Assembly (NCBI GenBank): GCA_030220185.1
Contig: JASPKZ010005710.1
Span: 930,001-994,000, forward strand
Direction of reading: 5' to 3'
From: Diploptera punctata
Taxonomy: Eukaryota; Arthropoda; Insecta; Blattodea; Blaberidae
DNA: 64,000 bases
The stretch's first letter is position 1; each line of letters opens with the position of its first letter. The translations under genes and the position numbers were made by a program. Below are positions 43,104-53,796 of this stretch, one piece after another. The notes below the pieces were generated by a model. The model did not search any database. It saw nothing but the letters and a program-made list of their open reading frames with translations, and was not told the DNA's origin.

Positions 43104-43290
43104 ATTGATCCAAAACCTTGCAATCCAAGAAGTTTACAAAAACCAAAGCGCAGCAACAGTTATCCAAAAGTATTTTTGGGTGGACTTCCATCCAACATAA
43201 CAGAAACAGATCTTCGGACTTATTTTTCAAAGTTTGGAAAAGTAATGGAAGTCGTTATAATGTATGACCAGGAGAAGAAGAAGTCAAGAG
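43104..43290 (+). CDS. Hrb27C: Hrb27C-type hnRNP, coding exon 4
   Basis: 187 nt encoding the end of RRM1 (IDPKPCNPRSLQKPKRSN), a short linker, and the first two thirds of RRM2 (KVFLGGLPSNITETDLRTYF, KFGKVMEVVIMYDQEKKKSR). The donor G|GTGAGT splits the RNP1 glycine codon, so RNP1 of RRM2 is completed only after a 10.1 kb intron. The acceptor is tttgtgtag. Confidence 0.95.
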
Positions 43291-44333
43291 GTGAGTTGGG
43301 TATAGGCCCAATCTTAGCCATTCAAACAGTAATTCGCATATCATTCCACTTGGCAAACATTTCAACATTTGTTTGAGAAATTATTCATATTTTGCATACA
43401 TATTCTATATTGTATGTAAATATTTTATGTGAGAAGAAAATTAAATGATTGTGCGGACTGCTGTTTTTAAACTTTAATGATGCGTTACAAAAGAAGACAT
43501 TTTATGTTAGGTTTATAAGTTATTGGATAAAATAGATTATTGGCATTCTAACACAATTATTTTTAATATTTATTGTTCTTGGAAAACAGCTTATAGATTC
43601 TACTCTAAAAACTACATTCATGAAGAATTTTATTAAAATAATATTTATATTTTTAGACTAAATTTTGATTTTGTTATGCTAATATTTTTTATAGTCAACT
43701 GAAAGGTAAGAAAACCGTTAATATACTTGATGCCTTAAAATGAGATTTTAGTAGAATTGAACAGTTCTTTTAAAAATGGAAAAGGAGATGTTTCTTGAGC
43801 TATTTTCCAAGGCTTTAAGCATTAAGTATATTTTTTAAAATTATCTTTATTATGTTGGCAATGTATGTTTAAATAAGTTTATATCTGTTAACAGAACTTA
43901 TAAAACCTCATAACATAGGAATAGGTGGGAAGATTGAGTTAATCTTTTCATTGTTATGGTATTTGATAGAGAGCTGTCTCTACAGCAAATCAGGTAGACC
44001 CATTCTGTGGTTGTCAAGTCAACTCAATTGAAACAGGAAGAAATTATTGAATTTTAATGATTATACCTCATGTTTACTTCCCAACATTAATTTAATATAA
44101 CAGGAAGAAATTACCTGGAGGAAATTGGATTCATTTCATTATAGCAATGAAAAAGTCTCAATATTTTGTGATACATTTTTTGCGGGAAGTTAATTTTTTT
44201 TACATAGGCTGGTTACAAAATAATTAGGAGTAAAAAGTTAAATTAGAAGTAAGCCTAATCATTCAAATTTTGATCATTAATTTGGACTTATAAGTAAAAT
44301 GATAAGTTGTCTGAATGCTGTAATTTATTACAT
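43291..44333. other. hnRNP intron 4, first kilobase
   Basis: AT-rich without recognised repeats. Confidence 0.5.
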
Positions 44334-44351
44334 TTGAAGAGAAAAATTTTC

Positions 44352-44424
44352 GCTTAGGCCGGGACTCGAACCCGGGACCCTAGGCTTTCCGGGCCAAGTG
44401 CTCTACCAACTGAGCTACCGAGGC
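44352..44424 (-). tRNA. tRNA-like core, array unit 1
   Basis: The 73-nt cloverleaf of the array. Here the acceptor 3' strand (cttaagc) and the anticodon stem (gcctag) have substitutions that break pairs. Confidence 0.4.
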
Positions 44425-44652
44425 GAGTTACGATCTAGACGCAAATTTTTCTCTTATGTACGTTGTAATTCCCTCGCGCCAAATGCTTGAAACCATAGCT
44501 TCTATCTTTGCAAATGGCGGCTTCTTAGTTAAGAAGACATTTATTGTGAATTTAACACTACTTTATAGCCAGTAGGGCTTCTATTGACGATTTTATTATT
44601 AATTTAACACTTCTCATTGAAGGATAAATTATATTTGAAGAGAAAAATTTTC

Positions 44653-44725
44653 ACCTAGACCGGGACTCGAACCCGGGACCCTTGGCTTTCCGGGCCAAGT
44701 GCTCTACCAACTGAGCTACCGAGGC
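44653..44725 (-). tRNA. tRNA-like core, array unit 2
   Basis: Canonical A box tagctcagttgg and B box ggttcgagtcc (pol III promoter). The acceptor has a c-to-t change at its 3' end relative to units 3-9. Confidence 0.45.
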
Positions 44726-44953
44726 GAGTTACGATCTAGACGCAAATTTTTCTCTTATGTACGTTGTAATTCCCTCGCGCCAAATGCTTGAAACCATAGC
44801 TTCTATCTTTGCAAATGGCGGCTTCTTAGTTAAGAAGACATTTATTGGGAATTTAACACTACTTTATAGCCAGTAGGGCTTCTATTGACGATTTTATTAT
44901 TAATTTAACACTTCTCATTGAAGGATAAATTATATTTGAAGAGAAAAATTTTC

Positions 44954-45026
44954 GCCTAGACCGGGACTCGAACCCGGGACCCTTGGCTTTCCGGGCCAAG
45001 TGCTCTACCAACTGAGCTACCGAGGC
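44954..45026 (-). tRNA. tRNA-like core, array unit 3 (reference form)
   Basis: Folds as acceptor GCCTCGG/TCTAGGC (one mismatch), D arm GCTC-GAGC, anticodon stem TTGGC/GCCAA with loop CCGGAAA, T arm CCGGG-TTCGAGT-CCCGG. The loop would read GGA (Ser) but has C where U33 is nearly invariant, and there is no long variable arm as in real tRNA-Ser. There is one surplus base between D and anticodon arms. It looks tRNA-derived and transcribable, not a normal tRNA. Confidence 0.5.
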
Positions 45027-45254
45027 GAGTTACGATCTAGACGCAAATTTTTCTCTTATGTACATTGTAATTCCCTCGCGCCAAATGCTTGAAACCATAG
45101 CTTCTATCTTTGCAAATGGCGGCTTCTTAGTTAAGAAGACATTTATTGGGAATTTAACACTACTTTATAGCCAGTAGGGCTTCTATTGACGATTTTATTA
45201 TTAATTTAACACTTCTCATTGAAGGATAAATTATATTTGAAGAGAAAAATTTTC

Positions 45255-45327
45255 GCCTAGACCGGGACTCGAACCCGGGACCCTTGGCTTTCCGGGCCAA
45301 GTGCTCTACCAACTGAGCTACCGAGGC
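45255..45327 (-). tRNA. tRNA-like core, array unit 4
   Basis: Identical to unit 3 over the 73 bases. Confidence 0.5.
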
Positions 45328-45555
45328 GAGTTACGATCTAGACGCAAATTTTTCTCTTATGTACGTTGTAATTCCCTCGCGCCAAATGCTTGAAACCATA
45401 GCTTCTATCTTTGCAAATGGCGGCTTCTTAGTTAAGAAGACATTTATTGGGAATTTAACACTACTTTATAGCCAGTAGGGCTTCTATTGACGATTTTATT
45501 ATTAATTTAACACTTCTCATTGAAGGATAAATTATATTTGAAGAGAAAAATTTTC

Positions 45556-45628
45556 GCCTAGACCGGGACTCGAACCCGGGACCCTTGGCTTTCCGGGCCA
45601 AGTGCTCTACCAACTGAGCTACCGAGGC
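45556..45628 (-). tRNA. tRNA-like core, array unit 5
   Basis: Identical to unit 3 over the 73 bases. Confidence 0.5.
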
Positions 45629-45856
45629 GAGTTACGATCTAGACGCAAATTTTTCTCTTATGTACGTTGTAATTCCCTCGCGCCAAATGCTTGAAACCAT
45701 AGCTTCTATCTTTGCAAATGGCGGCTTCTTAGTTAAGAAGACATTTATTGGGAATTTAACACTACTTTATAGCCAGTAGGGCTTCTATTGACGATTTTAT
45801 TATTAATTTAACACTTCTCATTGAAGGATAAATTATATTTGAAGAGAAAAATTTTC

Positions 45857-45929
45857 GCCTAGACCGGGACTCGAACCCGGGACCCTTGGCTTTCCGGGCC
45901 AAGTGCTCTACCAACTGAGCTACCGAGGC
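45857..45929 (-). tRNA. tRNA-like core, array unit 6
   Basis: Identical to unit 3. The downstream spacer carries the gtaca variant also seen in unit 3. Confidence 0.5.
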
Positions 45930-46157
45930 GAGTTACGATCTAGACGCAAATTTTTCTCTTATGTACATTGTAATTCCCTCGCGCCAAATGCTTGAAACCA
46001 TAGCTTCTATCTTTGCAAATGGCGGCTTCTTAGTTAAGAAGACATTTATTGGGAAATTAACACTACTTTATAGCCAGTAGGGCTTCTATTGACGATTTTA
46101 TTATTAATTTAACACTTCTCATTGAAGGATAAATTATATTTGAAGAGAAAAATTTTC

Positions 46158-46230
46158 GCCTAGACCGGGACTCGAACCCGGGACCCTTGGCTTTCCGGGC
46201 CAAGTGCTCTACCAACTGAGCTACCGAGGC
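46158..46230 (-). tRNA. tRNA-like core, array unit 7
   Basis: Identical to unit 3. The spacer switches to the ttgcg variant from here on. Confidence 0.5.
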
Positions 46231-46458
46231 GAGTTACGATCTAGACGCAAATTTTTCTCTTATGTACGTTGTAATTCCCTTGCGCCAAATGCTTGAAACC
46301 ATAGCTTCTATCTTTGCAAATGGCGGCTTCTTAGTTAAGAAGACATTTATTGGGAAATTAACACTACTTTATAGCCAGTAGGGCTTCTATTGACGATTTT
46401 ATTATTAATTTAACACTTCTCATTGAAGGATAAATTATATTTGAAGAGAAAAATTTTC

Positions 46459-46533
46459 GCCTAGACCGGGACTCGAACCCGGGACCCTTGGCTTTCCCGG
46501 GCCAAGTGCTCTTACCAACTGAGCTACCGAGGC
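46459..46533 (-). pseudogene. tRNA-like core, array unit 8, two 1-base insertions
   Basis: Extra bases in tttcccggg (anticodon loop) and ctcttacca (D arm) make it 75 nt and disturb the fold. Both extend short runs, so sequencing error is possible. Confidence 0.5.
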
Positions 46534-46761
46534 GAGTTACGATCTAGACGCAAATTTTTCTCTTATGTACGTTGTAATTCCCTTGCGCCAAATGCTTGAA
46601 ACCATAGCTTCTATCTTTGCAAATGGCGGCTTCTTAGTTAAGAAGACATTTATTGGGAAATTAACACTACTTTATAGCCAGTAGGGCTTCTATTGACGAT
46701 TTTATTATTAATTTAACACTTCTCATTGAAGGATAAATTATATTTGAAGAGAAAAATTTTC

Positions 46762-46834
46762 GCCTAGACCGGGACTCGAACCCGGGACCCTTGGCTTTCC
46801 GGGCCAAGTGCTCTACCAACTGAGCTACCGAGGC
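46762..46834 (-). tRNA. tRNA-like core, array unit 9
   Basis: Identical to unit 3 over the 73 bases. Confidence 0.5.
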
Positions 46835-47062
46835 GAGTTACGATCTAGACGCAAATTTTTCTCTTATGTACGTTGTAATTCCCTTGCGCCAAATGCTTGA
46901 AACCATAGCTTCTATCTTTGCAAATGGCGGCTTCTTAGTTAAGAAGACATTTATTGGGAAATTAACACTACTTTATAGCCAGTAGGGCTTCTATTGACGA
47001 TTTTATTATTAATTTAACACTTCTCATTGAAGGATAAATTATATTTGAAGAGAAAAATTTTC

Positions 47063-47136
47063 GCCTAGACCGCGACTCCAACCCGGCACCCTTGGCTTTC
47101 TGGGCTCAAGTGCTCTACCAACTGAGCTACCGAGGC
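47063..47136 (-). pseudogene. tRNA-like core, array unit 10, decayed edge copy
   Basis: Several changes (cgcgactccaacccggc, tctgggctcaag) destroy the T arm and B box. The array stops right after gaggcgagtt. Confidence 0.5.
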
Positions 47137-47246
47137 GAGTTATTTATATTTAAATATACCTCATCTTTGCTGTGAACCTAGGTCTCTAGCTTTATGCTAT
47201 GACATGAATTAAGGCTAAGCTAGTTTTATGCTCTGACATGAATATA

Positions 47247-47535
47247 AGGCCGTAGCTGAGTGGTTAAGGCAAGAAGCTTTGGCACAGAGCAATGGGATTT
47301 GAGCTGGTCGAGTCTCCATGGGGGAAGAAATTTTCTCATGGAATTTCGGGCAGTATGAGACTGGTGCCCACCCAGCATCGTGAGGCATTTGGTAGCTACA
47401 ATAAGTAGCGACTCCGGGTTAAGACCAGCTATAACGGTTGACTACATGTCACCCCATACACTGGCTATTAACACATGTGGATGTGAGGCCAGCAGGCAGA
47501 TGTTAGGCCTAGGGCCTTCTAGGTCTCTCATGCCT
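47247..47535 (+). repeat. SINE family A
   Basis: From aaggccgtagctgagtggtt to gccttctaggtctctcatg, with internal deletions. Confidence 0.75.
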
Positions 47536-47984
47536 GTAAAAAAATAAATATAAGGCTAAGCTATTGGTAATATTGATAAGACTCAAATGAATTGTGAGTC
47601 CTTCTTACCTCGTATTTCTTACTAAGAAAACGTCATAATGTAAAAAATTCCCAAATTTGTTATATTAAATATTGATAATGCAAATTCAATTTCTCTTGTT
47701 TCTAAAGAATACTAGACATATATTAACACTTCCCTTTTTCTTAAAATAAACCATTATTTTATTAAAATTTTATATAAGCTTTTTGTCCCATTTATATTGT
47801 TAACTGAAGTAATGTATAATATTTCACATTTTTTAATGCAGAATATTGTAACAAATTTAATATAAATATATTTTGAAAGAATGGTAATTATTTTAGAAGA
47901 TATACAAATGCCATATTTAAATTCAGATTATTTTTAAGTTCTTTATGATGTAAGTTACTTTTGAAGAAGACTATTCTATAGTAA
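47536..47984. other. No recognisable feature
   Basis: AT-rich intron 4. Confidence 0.5.
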
Positions 47985-48262
47985 TCACTGTGCTACAAGC
48001 CGGAAGGTCGAGGGTTCGAGTCCCGGTGGGGTCAGGATTTTTAACTGACCCAAATCCTCAGGTGACACTATGGCCCTGGGGTCGACTCAGCCTCTAACGA
48101 AAATGAGTACCAGGCACTTGTTCTGGGGGTAAAGGCAGCCGTCATACAGGGCTGACAACCTGGCTGACATCAAGTGCCGATTGTCCAGAAAAAGTGGGAG
48201 CCTTAACCTCCTACTACCCCAAGGGCCTCCTGAGGCCTGTAGTGGATCACTACTTTTTTTCT
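47985..48262 (+). repeat. SINE family B
   Basis: A truncated head (gtgctacaagccgg, gggttcgagtcccgg) followed by the full body to gtagtggatcac. A SINE C fragment abuts directly. Confidence 0.8.
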
Positions 48263-48455
48263 GTAGTAATTCTGTCCAAGGGCAGGTCTTTTACTGCAGT
48301 CATAGCATTTTCATGCTATGCTTTGCAGCTTTACTAGGGAACTATAGGTGTGGTAGCTTCATGTTGCTTTCCACACCAGTGAAGATGATGATAATGATGA
48401 CCGGATGATTTTTGGGGACCGTTGGGCCCTAAGCTTCCTGACATTTGAAGAAGAC
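48263..48455 (-). repeat. SINE family C, 3' part
   Basis: From gtagtaattctg through catagcattttcatgctatg to ggggaccgttgggcc. The tRNA-like head is missing. Confidence 0.75.
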
Positions 48456-49734
48456 TAAACTGCTGAAATAATACATTCAATTTTTGGGATGAATTTTTTG
48501 AAATTATGGTATCACTTTGAATAATTTTGCTTTGCCAGTAATTGTGATTTTTTTTAATTAAAAATTAATTTTCACTGTTTTTAGAAAAAAATTATATTTG
48601 TTCCCAAAAACTCTCAATACCAGTTTTAGTCAATTTTTCATTATAAACATTTGATGAATTTGATTGGATATTTGAAATAACGTCCCTTCAAAATTATTTA
48701 AATTTAATTAGTAATAAAGAAATTATATTAAAATTAAATGTGAAAATGCTGCTTTTAGAAAGATTTTTAAGGTGAATTTATGAGGTTTTATATTAAGAGT
48801 TAACAGATTGCAAGATATAACTTATTTATATTAATTTCTTAGTAATATTTGGCTGCTATATTTTAAAATTTATTTTCAGAAGCATGTTGCCAATACATGT
48901 ATAAATTATTTAGGATGACTGTTAAAATATTGAAGCATACAATTACATCATTTTTTGATAGTTTTGGAGAAAGTGAATTTTTGTTCTCAAAATTAAAAAA
49001 ATTAATTTTTTCGAAAATTTCTGCTTTGTACTTTGATCAAATATCTAAACATTTAAAAATTCCACCCAGTGTCAATCAATTTGTCTCCTGGTTTTCCTCA
49101 GTTGTCAAGGGAAATGCCAGATTGGAATTTCATTACCAGAACTCTCTATATCTAACTTATTTGTGTGTATGCTTTGATCTATTAACAATGATCCTAGATA
49201 CTTCAATGTTTTTTTTTTTTACTTTTTGATAAGACTATTACCACCTATAGATATACTGTCATATTCAATTTTATTATTGTGATCTTTTAATTTGAAATTA
49301 AAAATATATCTATATTTTCAGAAGCATGTTGCCAATACGTGTATGAATTATTTAGGTTTACTGTTAAAGCATTCCTATATTAGAATTTGGGGGTGTTTAG
49401 AGAGATGGCTTGGAAATGCATTTAAAATATTTAATTTGCTTTTTATTGTCACATGGAATTAAATTTTATACATTAATTAAAAATATCAGATTTATAGTTC
49501 TACTTCCCCAATTTACAACATTTCTCAATGTGTATAAAATTTAATACTGTTGTGAACTAATAGATAGAATATTTACAAAAAATTGATTAGGTATCAAATT
49601 AGGGTCCTTCATCTATACACCAATCATAAGTGGCTGCTCTAAGGAAATTGAGATTAATTGCAAGATGGTAGAACCTTACTTAAATCAAATTTTTAATTTG
49701 TGAGCAATTTTATTGTTTTTTAAATTTTGTAGGT
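48456..49734. other. AT-rich intron with a diverged direct repeat
   Basis: The phrase attttcagaagcatgttgcc occurs at about 48875 and 49315 with similar sequence after it, so two copies of some repeat are present. A 110-codon frame at 48897..49229 is compositionally AT-driven and has no recognised domain. Confidence 0.45.
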
Positions 49735-50020
49735 AAGGTAAAGTGATCCCACTACACGCCTTAGGAAACCCTTGGGGTAGTAGGAGGTTAAGACTTAATT
49801 TATTTTAGACAATTGGCACTTGTCAGCCCTGCATGATGGCTGCCTTTATCTCCAGAACAAATGTCTAGTACTCATTTCCATTAGAAGGTTGAATCGACCA
49901 CAGGGCCACCAGAAGGTTTGGGTCAATTTAAATATCCTGACCTCACCGAGACTCGAACTCTCGACCTTTCAGTTTTTAGCATTTTGCCTTAACCATGTAC
50001 GCTACAGCATGCCCCAAATT
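49735..50020 (-). repeat. SINE family B
   Basis: The 3' end (gtgatcccactacacgcc) is at the left and the damaged tRNA-like head (gtacgctacagcatgcccc) at the right. Confidence 0.8.
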
Positions 50021-50189
50021 TTGTAGCTTTGTTGTTGTAATTAGGTAATGCAATTGTTTTATAACTGGATGTGAAGGTTATATTCCTCACACAATTTTAA
50101 AGTGATATATTTCTATATTATAGTCACTGTTTCATTTCCATATTTGAAGAGCTAATAAAATAGTTTGCTATACTCTTCATGATGCAATA

Positions 50190-50510
50190 GGCCTTTGAAG
50201 GTCTTTTTGCTTACCAGCCGGCTTCTGGCCTTGCATTCACATCTGTCATACTCAGAGCTAGATGATAATCCAGCTAATATAGAGTTGATGTGATCATTAT
50301 GTCAGGTCCTGAGCCGTTATATATATGATTTTCAAAGTGTGGAACAACTACTTATTGTAGACAGCTAAATTCATTAAATTGCTGAGTGAGCATGGGTACC
50401 TTATATGGCTGAAATGCATGAAAAGCATTTTCCCCCATGGGAATTCAAACCAGCATATCTCCATAGCCAAGGGATGATGCCTTGAACTGCTCAGCTATGG
50501 TATGAGACTG
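50190..50510 (-). repeat. SINE family A, strongly diverged
   Basis: The order of blocks (gccggcttctggcc, gatgataatcca, cttattgtag, cccccatgggaattc, gctatggtatgagac) follows the family, with many changes. Confidence 0.65.
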
Positions 50511-50907
50511 AGTTAGTACAATAATTTAACAATAATGCGTAACCTAGATTATATTTTAATTTTCCAAGCACATTGAATTGATGCCTAGTGTGAGGGTTTT
50601 TGATATCACAGAAAAAAATTAAATTTATTATTTTTTCAAAATAAAAGTTAATGTAGGAAAATAAATTAGAACGTTTAAAAAAGTGAGGAATATGTACAGC
50701 AGAAAATGTTTTTCTTTAAATTCACTTATTACCATTTTTTGTTTCATGATACTGTATTTTGGCCAATATCTTTTACTACATCTGTTTCCAAAATTCTCTT
50801 TTCAGTGTGAATTAAGAAACAATTTTGTCTCTGATGTGAATACCAAAAATAAAACTATTTACAAATCCTCGGCAACTAAGTATTATGTGTTACAAATTTT
50901 GTAGGTC
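50511..50907. other. No recognisable feature
   Basis: AT-rich intron 4; the 73-codon frame from 50683 has no motif. Confidence 0.5.
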
Positions 50908-51236
50908 CATCCATAGTAATTCTGCCCGAAGGCAGGTCCTTCACTGCAATCATAGCATTTTCATGCTATGCTTGCAGCTTTACTAGGGAATTGTGTAGGT
51001 GTGGTAGCTTCCCGTTGCTTTCCACACCGGTGAAGGATGATGATGATAATGATAAGGATGATGGCCATATGATTTTGGGGACCGTTTGGGCCTTAAAGAT
51101 TTCCTGACAATTGTCTTACAGGTGAGGAAAAACCCCGATAAAACCTCACCCAGAAAAACTGCCCCAACCGGGGATCTAACCCGGGCCCGCTGCGTGACAA
51201 GGCAGCACGCTACCTCGAGACCACAGCGGTGGACTA
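50908..51236 (-). repeat. SINE family C, full length
   Basis: Same structure as 20.17 kb, with tRNA-like head at the right end (ctcgagaccacagcggtgga). Confidence 0.85.
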
Positions 51237-52400
51237 TTTTATAGGTAGTGGATTGTATTTCAGCTGCAGGGTCATTTAATGGAGTTAAAAGATGACTCTG
51301 TCGTTCTTTATAATAATGTGTATTACAATATAAAATTATAAAGTTATAAAATTGAAGGTACAAATATTAATTTGCCCTTCAGTGAGCGACAAATAAAAAA
51401 AATTATAAAATATATAAGCTTTAATAGCTATAAAAGAGTGATAAACGTTTGAAAATCTTTTATTTTAGAAAGCAAAATTAAAGCTCAGACTGGGATTCGA
51501 ACCCTGGGTCCCTAAATAAAACTAGGTCCAATTCTGAAACATGTTAATTTAAAAATATAACATCAAAATTGGAAAATAGCTTCACCTAAATTGTTTTTTC
51601 TTCCCAAGTTTTGAAAATTTTATAAGGATAAAAAGTAAGAACTCTTTTTTTTCTGTTTTAAGTGGAAGATAGTGATAGAAGTATGTAATTCATTTTTATT
51701 CTTTTTGCAAGATTTTTAACACAATATCCAATATGGGTATTTATATTATGGAAGGAATACAGGAAAAATATTGTTTACTTCTCTGTGTTGAAGTTTTTCA
51801 AAACAATATTAACCAATTTGCTGATATGTAATGATTGGTGTTCAGAAAAGGATCCCGAGATCTTGCATTGATTAAAAAAATTTTTCCAGTGTACATGGGT
51901 GTAATTATATGTTTTACGTGTTTGTTTTTGTCTTTCATTAGGTACGTCTCAGAGTTTTTAATGTATAATAAATGTACTGTTTCATGCTTTGGGGTGTTCA
52001 CTGCTGCCAATTAGAGCACTAAATTTCCTGTAATCTTAAAACAAAAATGATAGCTAGAAACTAACCTAAACCAAAAGTTCCCTATCCTTATCCCTTTTAA
52101 TCAGACCGCATTCCATTGATTAACAATCATTAATTGCTATGCTAGTTGTATAAATTTAAGTACTAGCCTATATTATGCTACTTATAAGATCTTACGAAGC
52201 AATTAATTATAATGTTAAGCAGTTCATTAAGTGGACCATTATATTTATAGATTATTTTAGTGTTAATAATTTTAAGTGTCATAAGTCATAGGCTAGTTTA
52301 AATATTTTCTTCATGTTCTAGGCCCTCTATTCTCTTATAATTAGTGTTAATAGATTAATTTTATTTAACTTTTATAGGAATTAATCACTATGAGGTTTAA
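51237..52400. other. AT-rich intron with a tRNA-like remnant
   Basis: At about 51472..51515 a B-box-containing remnant (gggattcgaaccctggg in minus sense) follows agcaaaatt, resembling half of a 301-type unit. Otherwise nothing recognised. Confidence 0.4.
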
Positions 52401-52448
52401 TTTATGGTGAAATTAAATGTTTCTTACCTCTCCTCATAAATATTTTCT

Positions 52449-52495
52449 AAGTTGATTGCGATTTCGAGACTATAACTGTCTCATCATCAGAACTT
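52449..52495 (-). ncRNA. Hammerhead-ribozyme-like motif, left end of palindrome
   Basis: Minus strand: stem I AAGTT/AACTT, CTGATGA box, extra T, perfect stem II GAGAC/GTCTC with 7-base loop, GAAA. Stem III is atcgcaat, with one pair lost compared with the other arm. Confidence 0.6.
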
Positions 52496-53105
52496 TGTTG
52501 GCGACTGGTGTTATGTCGATCGGAAGAAACTCTTCTTCTTCCCTCTGTAGGTGGACCGAATAACCTCTGGTCAAAATTTGCGGGAATTTTGAAGTTCATA
52601 AGTTTTCTTTTGTTTTTCTGAATGTAGATCTTTTCCCAAACCGTGAGTTCCTTTTGTTTGTCTATTTGTTTAATTAGACAGGCTTTTGATTCAATTAAAT
52701 GTTTTTCAGACCAAGCATGAGCAGCTACTGCTGACTTTTCCACTTCTCCATTTTTGATGTTTCTATGATGTTCTTTCACCCTTGTTTTCAACAAAAAGAA
52801 ATTTGAAAACAAGGGCAAATGAACATCTTGAAAACATAAAAAAATGGAGAAGTGGAAAAGTCAGCAGTAGCTGCTCATGCTTGGTCCGAAAAACATTTAA
52901 TTGAATCAAAAGCCAGTCTAATTAAACAAATAGACAAACAAAAGGAACTCACGGTTTGGGAAAAGATCTACATTCAGAAAAACAAAAGAAAACTTATGAA
53001 CTTCGAAATTCCTGCAAATTGTGACCTGATCCAGAGGTGCATCGGTCCACCAACAGAGGGAAGAAGAAGAGTTTCTTCCGATCGACATAACACCAGTCGC
53101 CAACA

Positions 53106-53152
53106 AAGTTCTGATGATGAGACAGTTATAGTCTTGAAATCGCGATCAACTT
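53106..53152 (+). ncRNA. Hammerhead ribozyme, type I, right end of palindrome
   Basis: All core residues are present: stem I AAGTT (53106..53110) with AACTT (53148..53152), CTGATGA at 53111..53117, one extra T, stem II GAGAC/GTCTT (outer G-U pair) with loop AGTTATA, GAAA, self-complementary stem III ATCGCGAT and C at 53147 as the expected cleavage nucleotide. Lies at the end of a Penelope-like frame, where such ribozymes are known. The very short stem III suggests activity as a dimer. Confidence 0.75.
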
Positions 53153-53410
53153 AGAAAATATTTATGAGGAGAAGTAAGAAACATTTAATTTCACCATAGA
53201 TTAATTTTAATTTGTTCGATTAGAAGTGAAAATAGTTTATAGGTAATTTGACGGCCACTTAGCAAAATTTGGCAACCAAAAGTTAGTGATATATTTAAAA
53301 AAATGCAAGGACAACAGTATGATATTGGTAGGCAGCAGTGTTTTAACCCAGCATATTGAAACTTTAGAAGTTTTAAGAAGTCTGTTTGATTGCTTGCTGT
53401 GACACAATAG

Positions 53411-53493
53411 GATTTGGATTTTTGTCCTTCGAGGACGATGATGCTGTGGAACGATGTGTAGCGGAGCATTTCATCAACCTGAATGGCAAACAG
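53411..53493 (+). CDS. Hrb27C: Hrb27C-type hnRNP, coding exon 5
   Basis: 83 nt; completes RNP1 of RRM2 (G-FGFLSFEDDDAVERC) and ends in HFINLNGKQ. The acceptor is gtgacacaatag, with a modest pyrimidine tract, and the donor is CAG|GTATAA. Phase 1 in, phase 0 out. It lies only 210 bases after the Penelope-like palindrome. Confidence 0.95.
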
Positions 53494-53796
53494 GTATAAC
53501 TTTTGGTGCCGTCCTTCTCTTTAATACAAGAAAAATAGTGAGGCAGGTTAGATAGGGTGAAACAAGGAAGGGATAAACAGGTACATAATACAACTCATAG
53601 CAAATACATCAACAGGAAAGTATGTGCTGAAGGTCATAAAAAATGAATGGGAAATGTGTTTGAGGTAAACATCAATAAAACATTACCAGGTGAAAGAATT
53701 ATATTTGTATGAGTATGGTGTAAAGTTTTCAGTTTATATTTTTTGTATTTTTTATGTACTTGAGTAGCTGAATTGGTCTTTGGAAAAAAAAAAATA

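Larger units (their letters stand above)
44334..47140 (-). repeat. Tandem array: ten 301-bp units with a tRNA-like core
   Basis: The phrase gggactcgaacccggg recurs at 44361, 44662, 44963, 45264, 45565, 45866, 46167, 46468 and 46771, and as a damaged form at 47072: nine steps, eight of 301 and one of 303. Copies are nearly identical apart from a few sites (e.g. tcgcg/ttgcg, gtacg/gtaca). Each unit has inverted arms agagaaaaattt and aaatttttctct around a 73-nt tRNA-like sequence, then about 190 bases of spacer with its own small hairpin (cttcttagttaagaag). The last unit is truncated. Confidence 0.97.
52401..53200. mobile_element. Penelope-like palindrome, two C-termini head to head
   Basis: An 800-bp inverted repeat centred near 52800, arms of about 395 bases. 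Each arm encodes, reading outward, a Penelope-type GIY-YIG C-terminal region and ends in a hammerhead-like motif and aaatatttatgagga. Frames are 52447..52818 (minus) and 52852..53154 (plus), both open: EKSAVAAHAWSEKHLIESK, ELTVWEKIYIQKNKRKLMNF and GPPTEGRRRVSSDRHNTSRQ. No RT domain is present. The inverted arrangement of partial copies is compatible with the complex tandem or inverted structures known for this class. Confidence 0.75.

Noticed and set aside
44954..45026. Functional tRNA-Ser(GGA) gene
   Set aside because: C at position 33, no long variable arm, a surplus base before the anticodon arm, and identical inverted flanks in every unit.
44334..47140. CRISPR-like periodicity
   Set aside because: The repeat is a whole 301-bp unit with no variable spacers, and the DNA is clearly eukaryotic.
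48897..49229. 110-codon frame in hnRNP intron 4
   Set aside because: Phe/Leu/Lys/Ile-rich as expected of AT-rich DNA, and it overlaps a diverged direct repeat.
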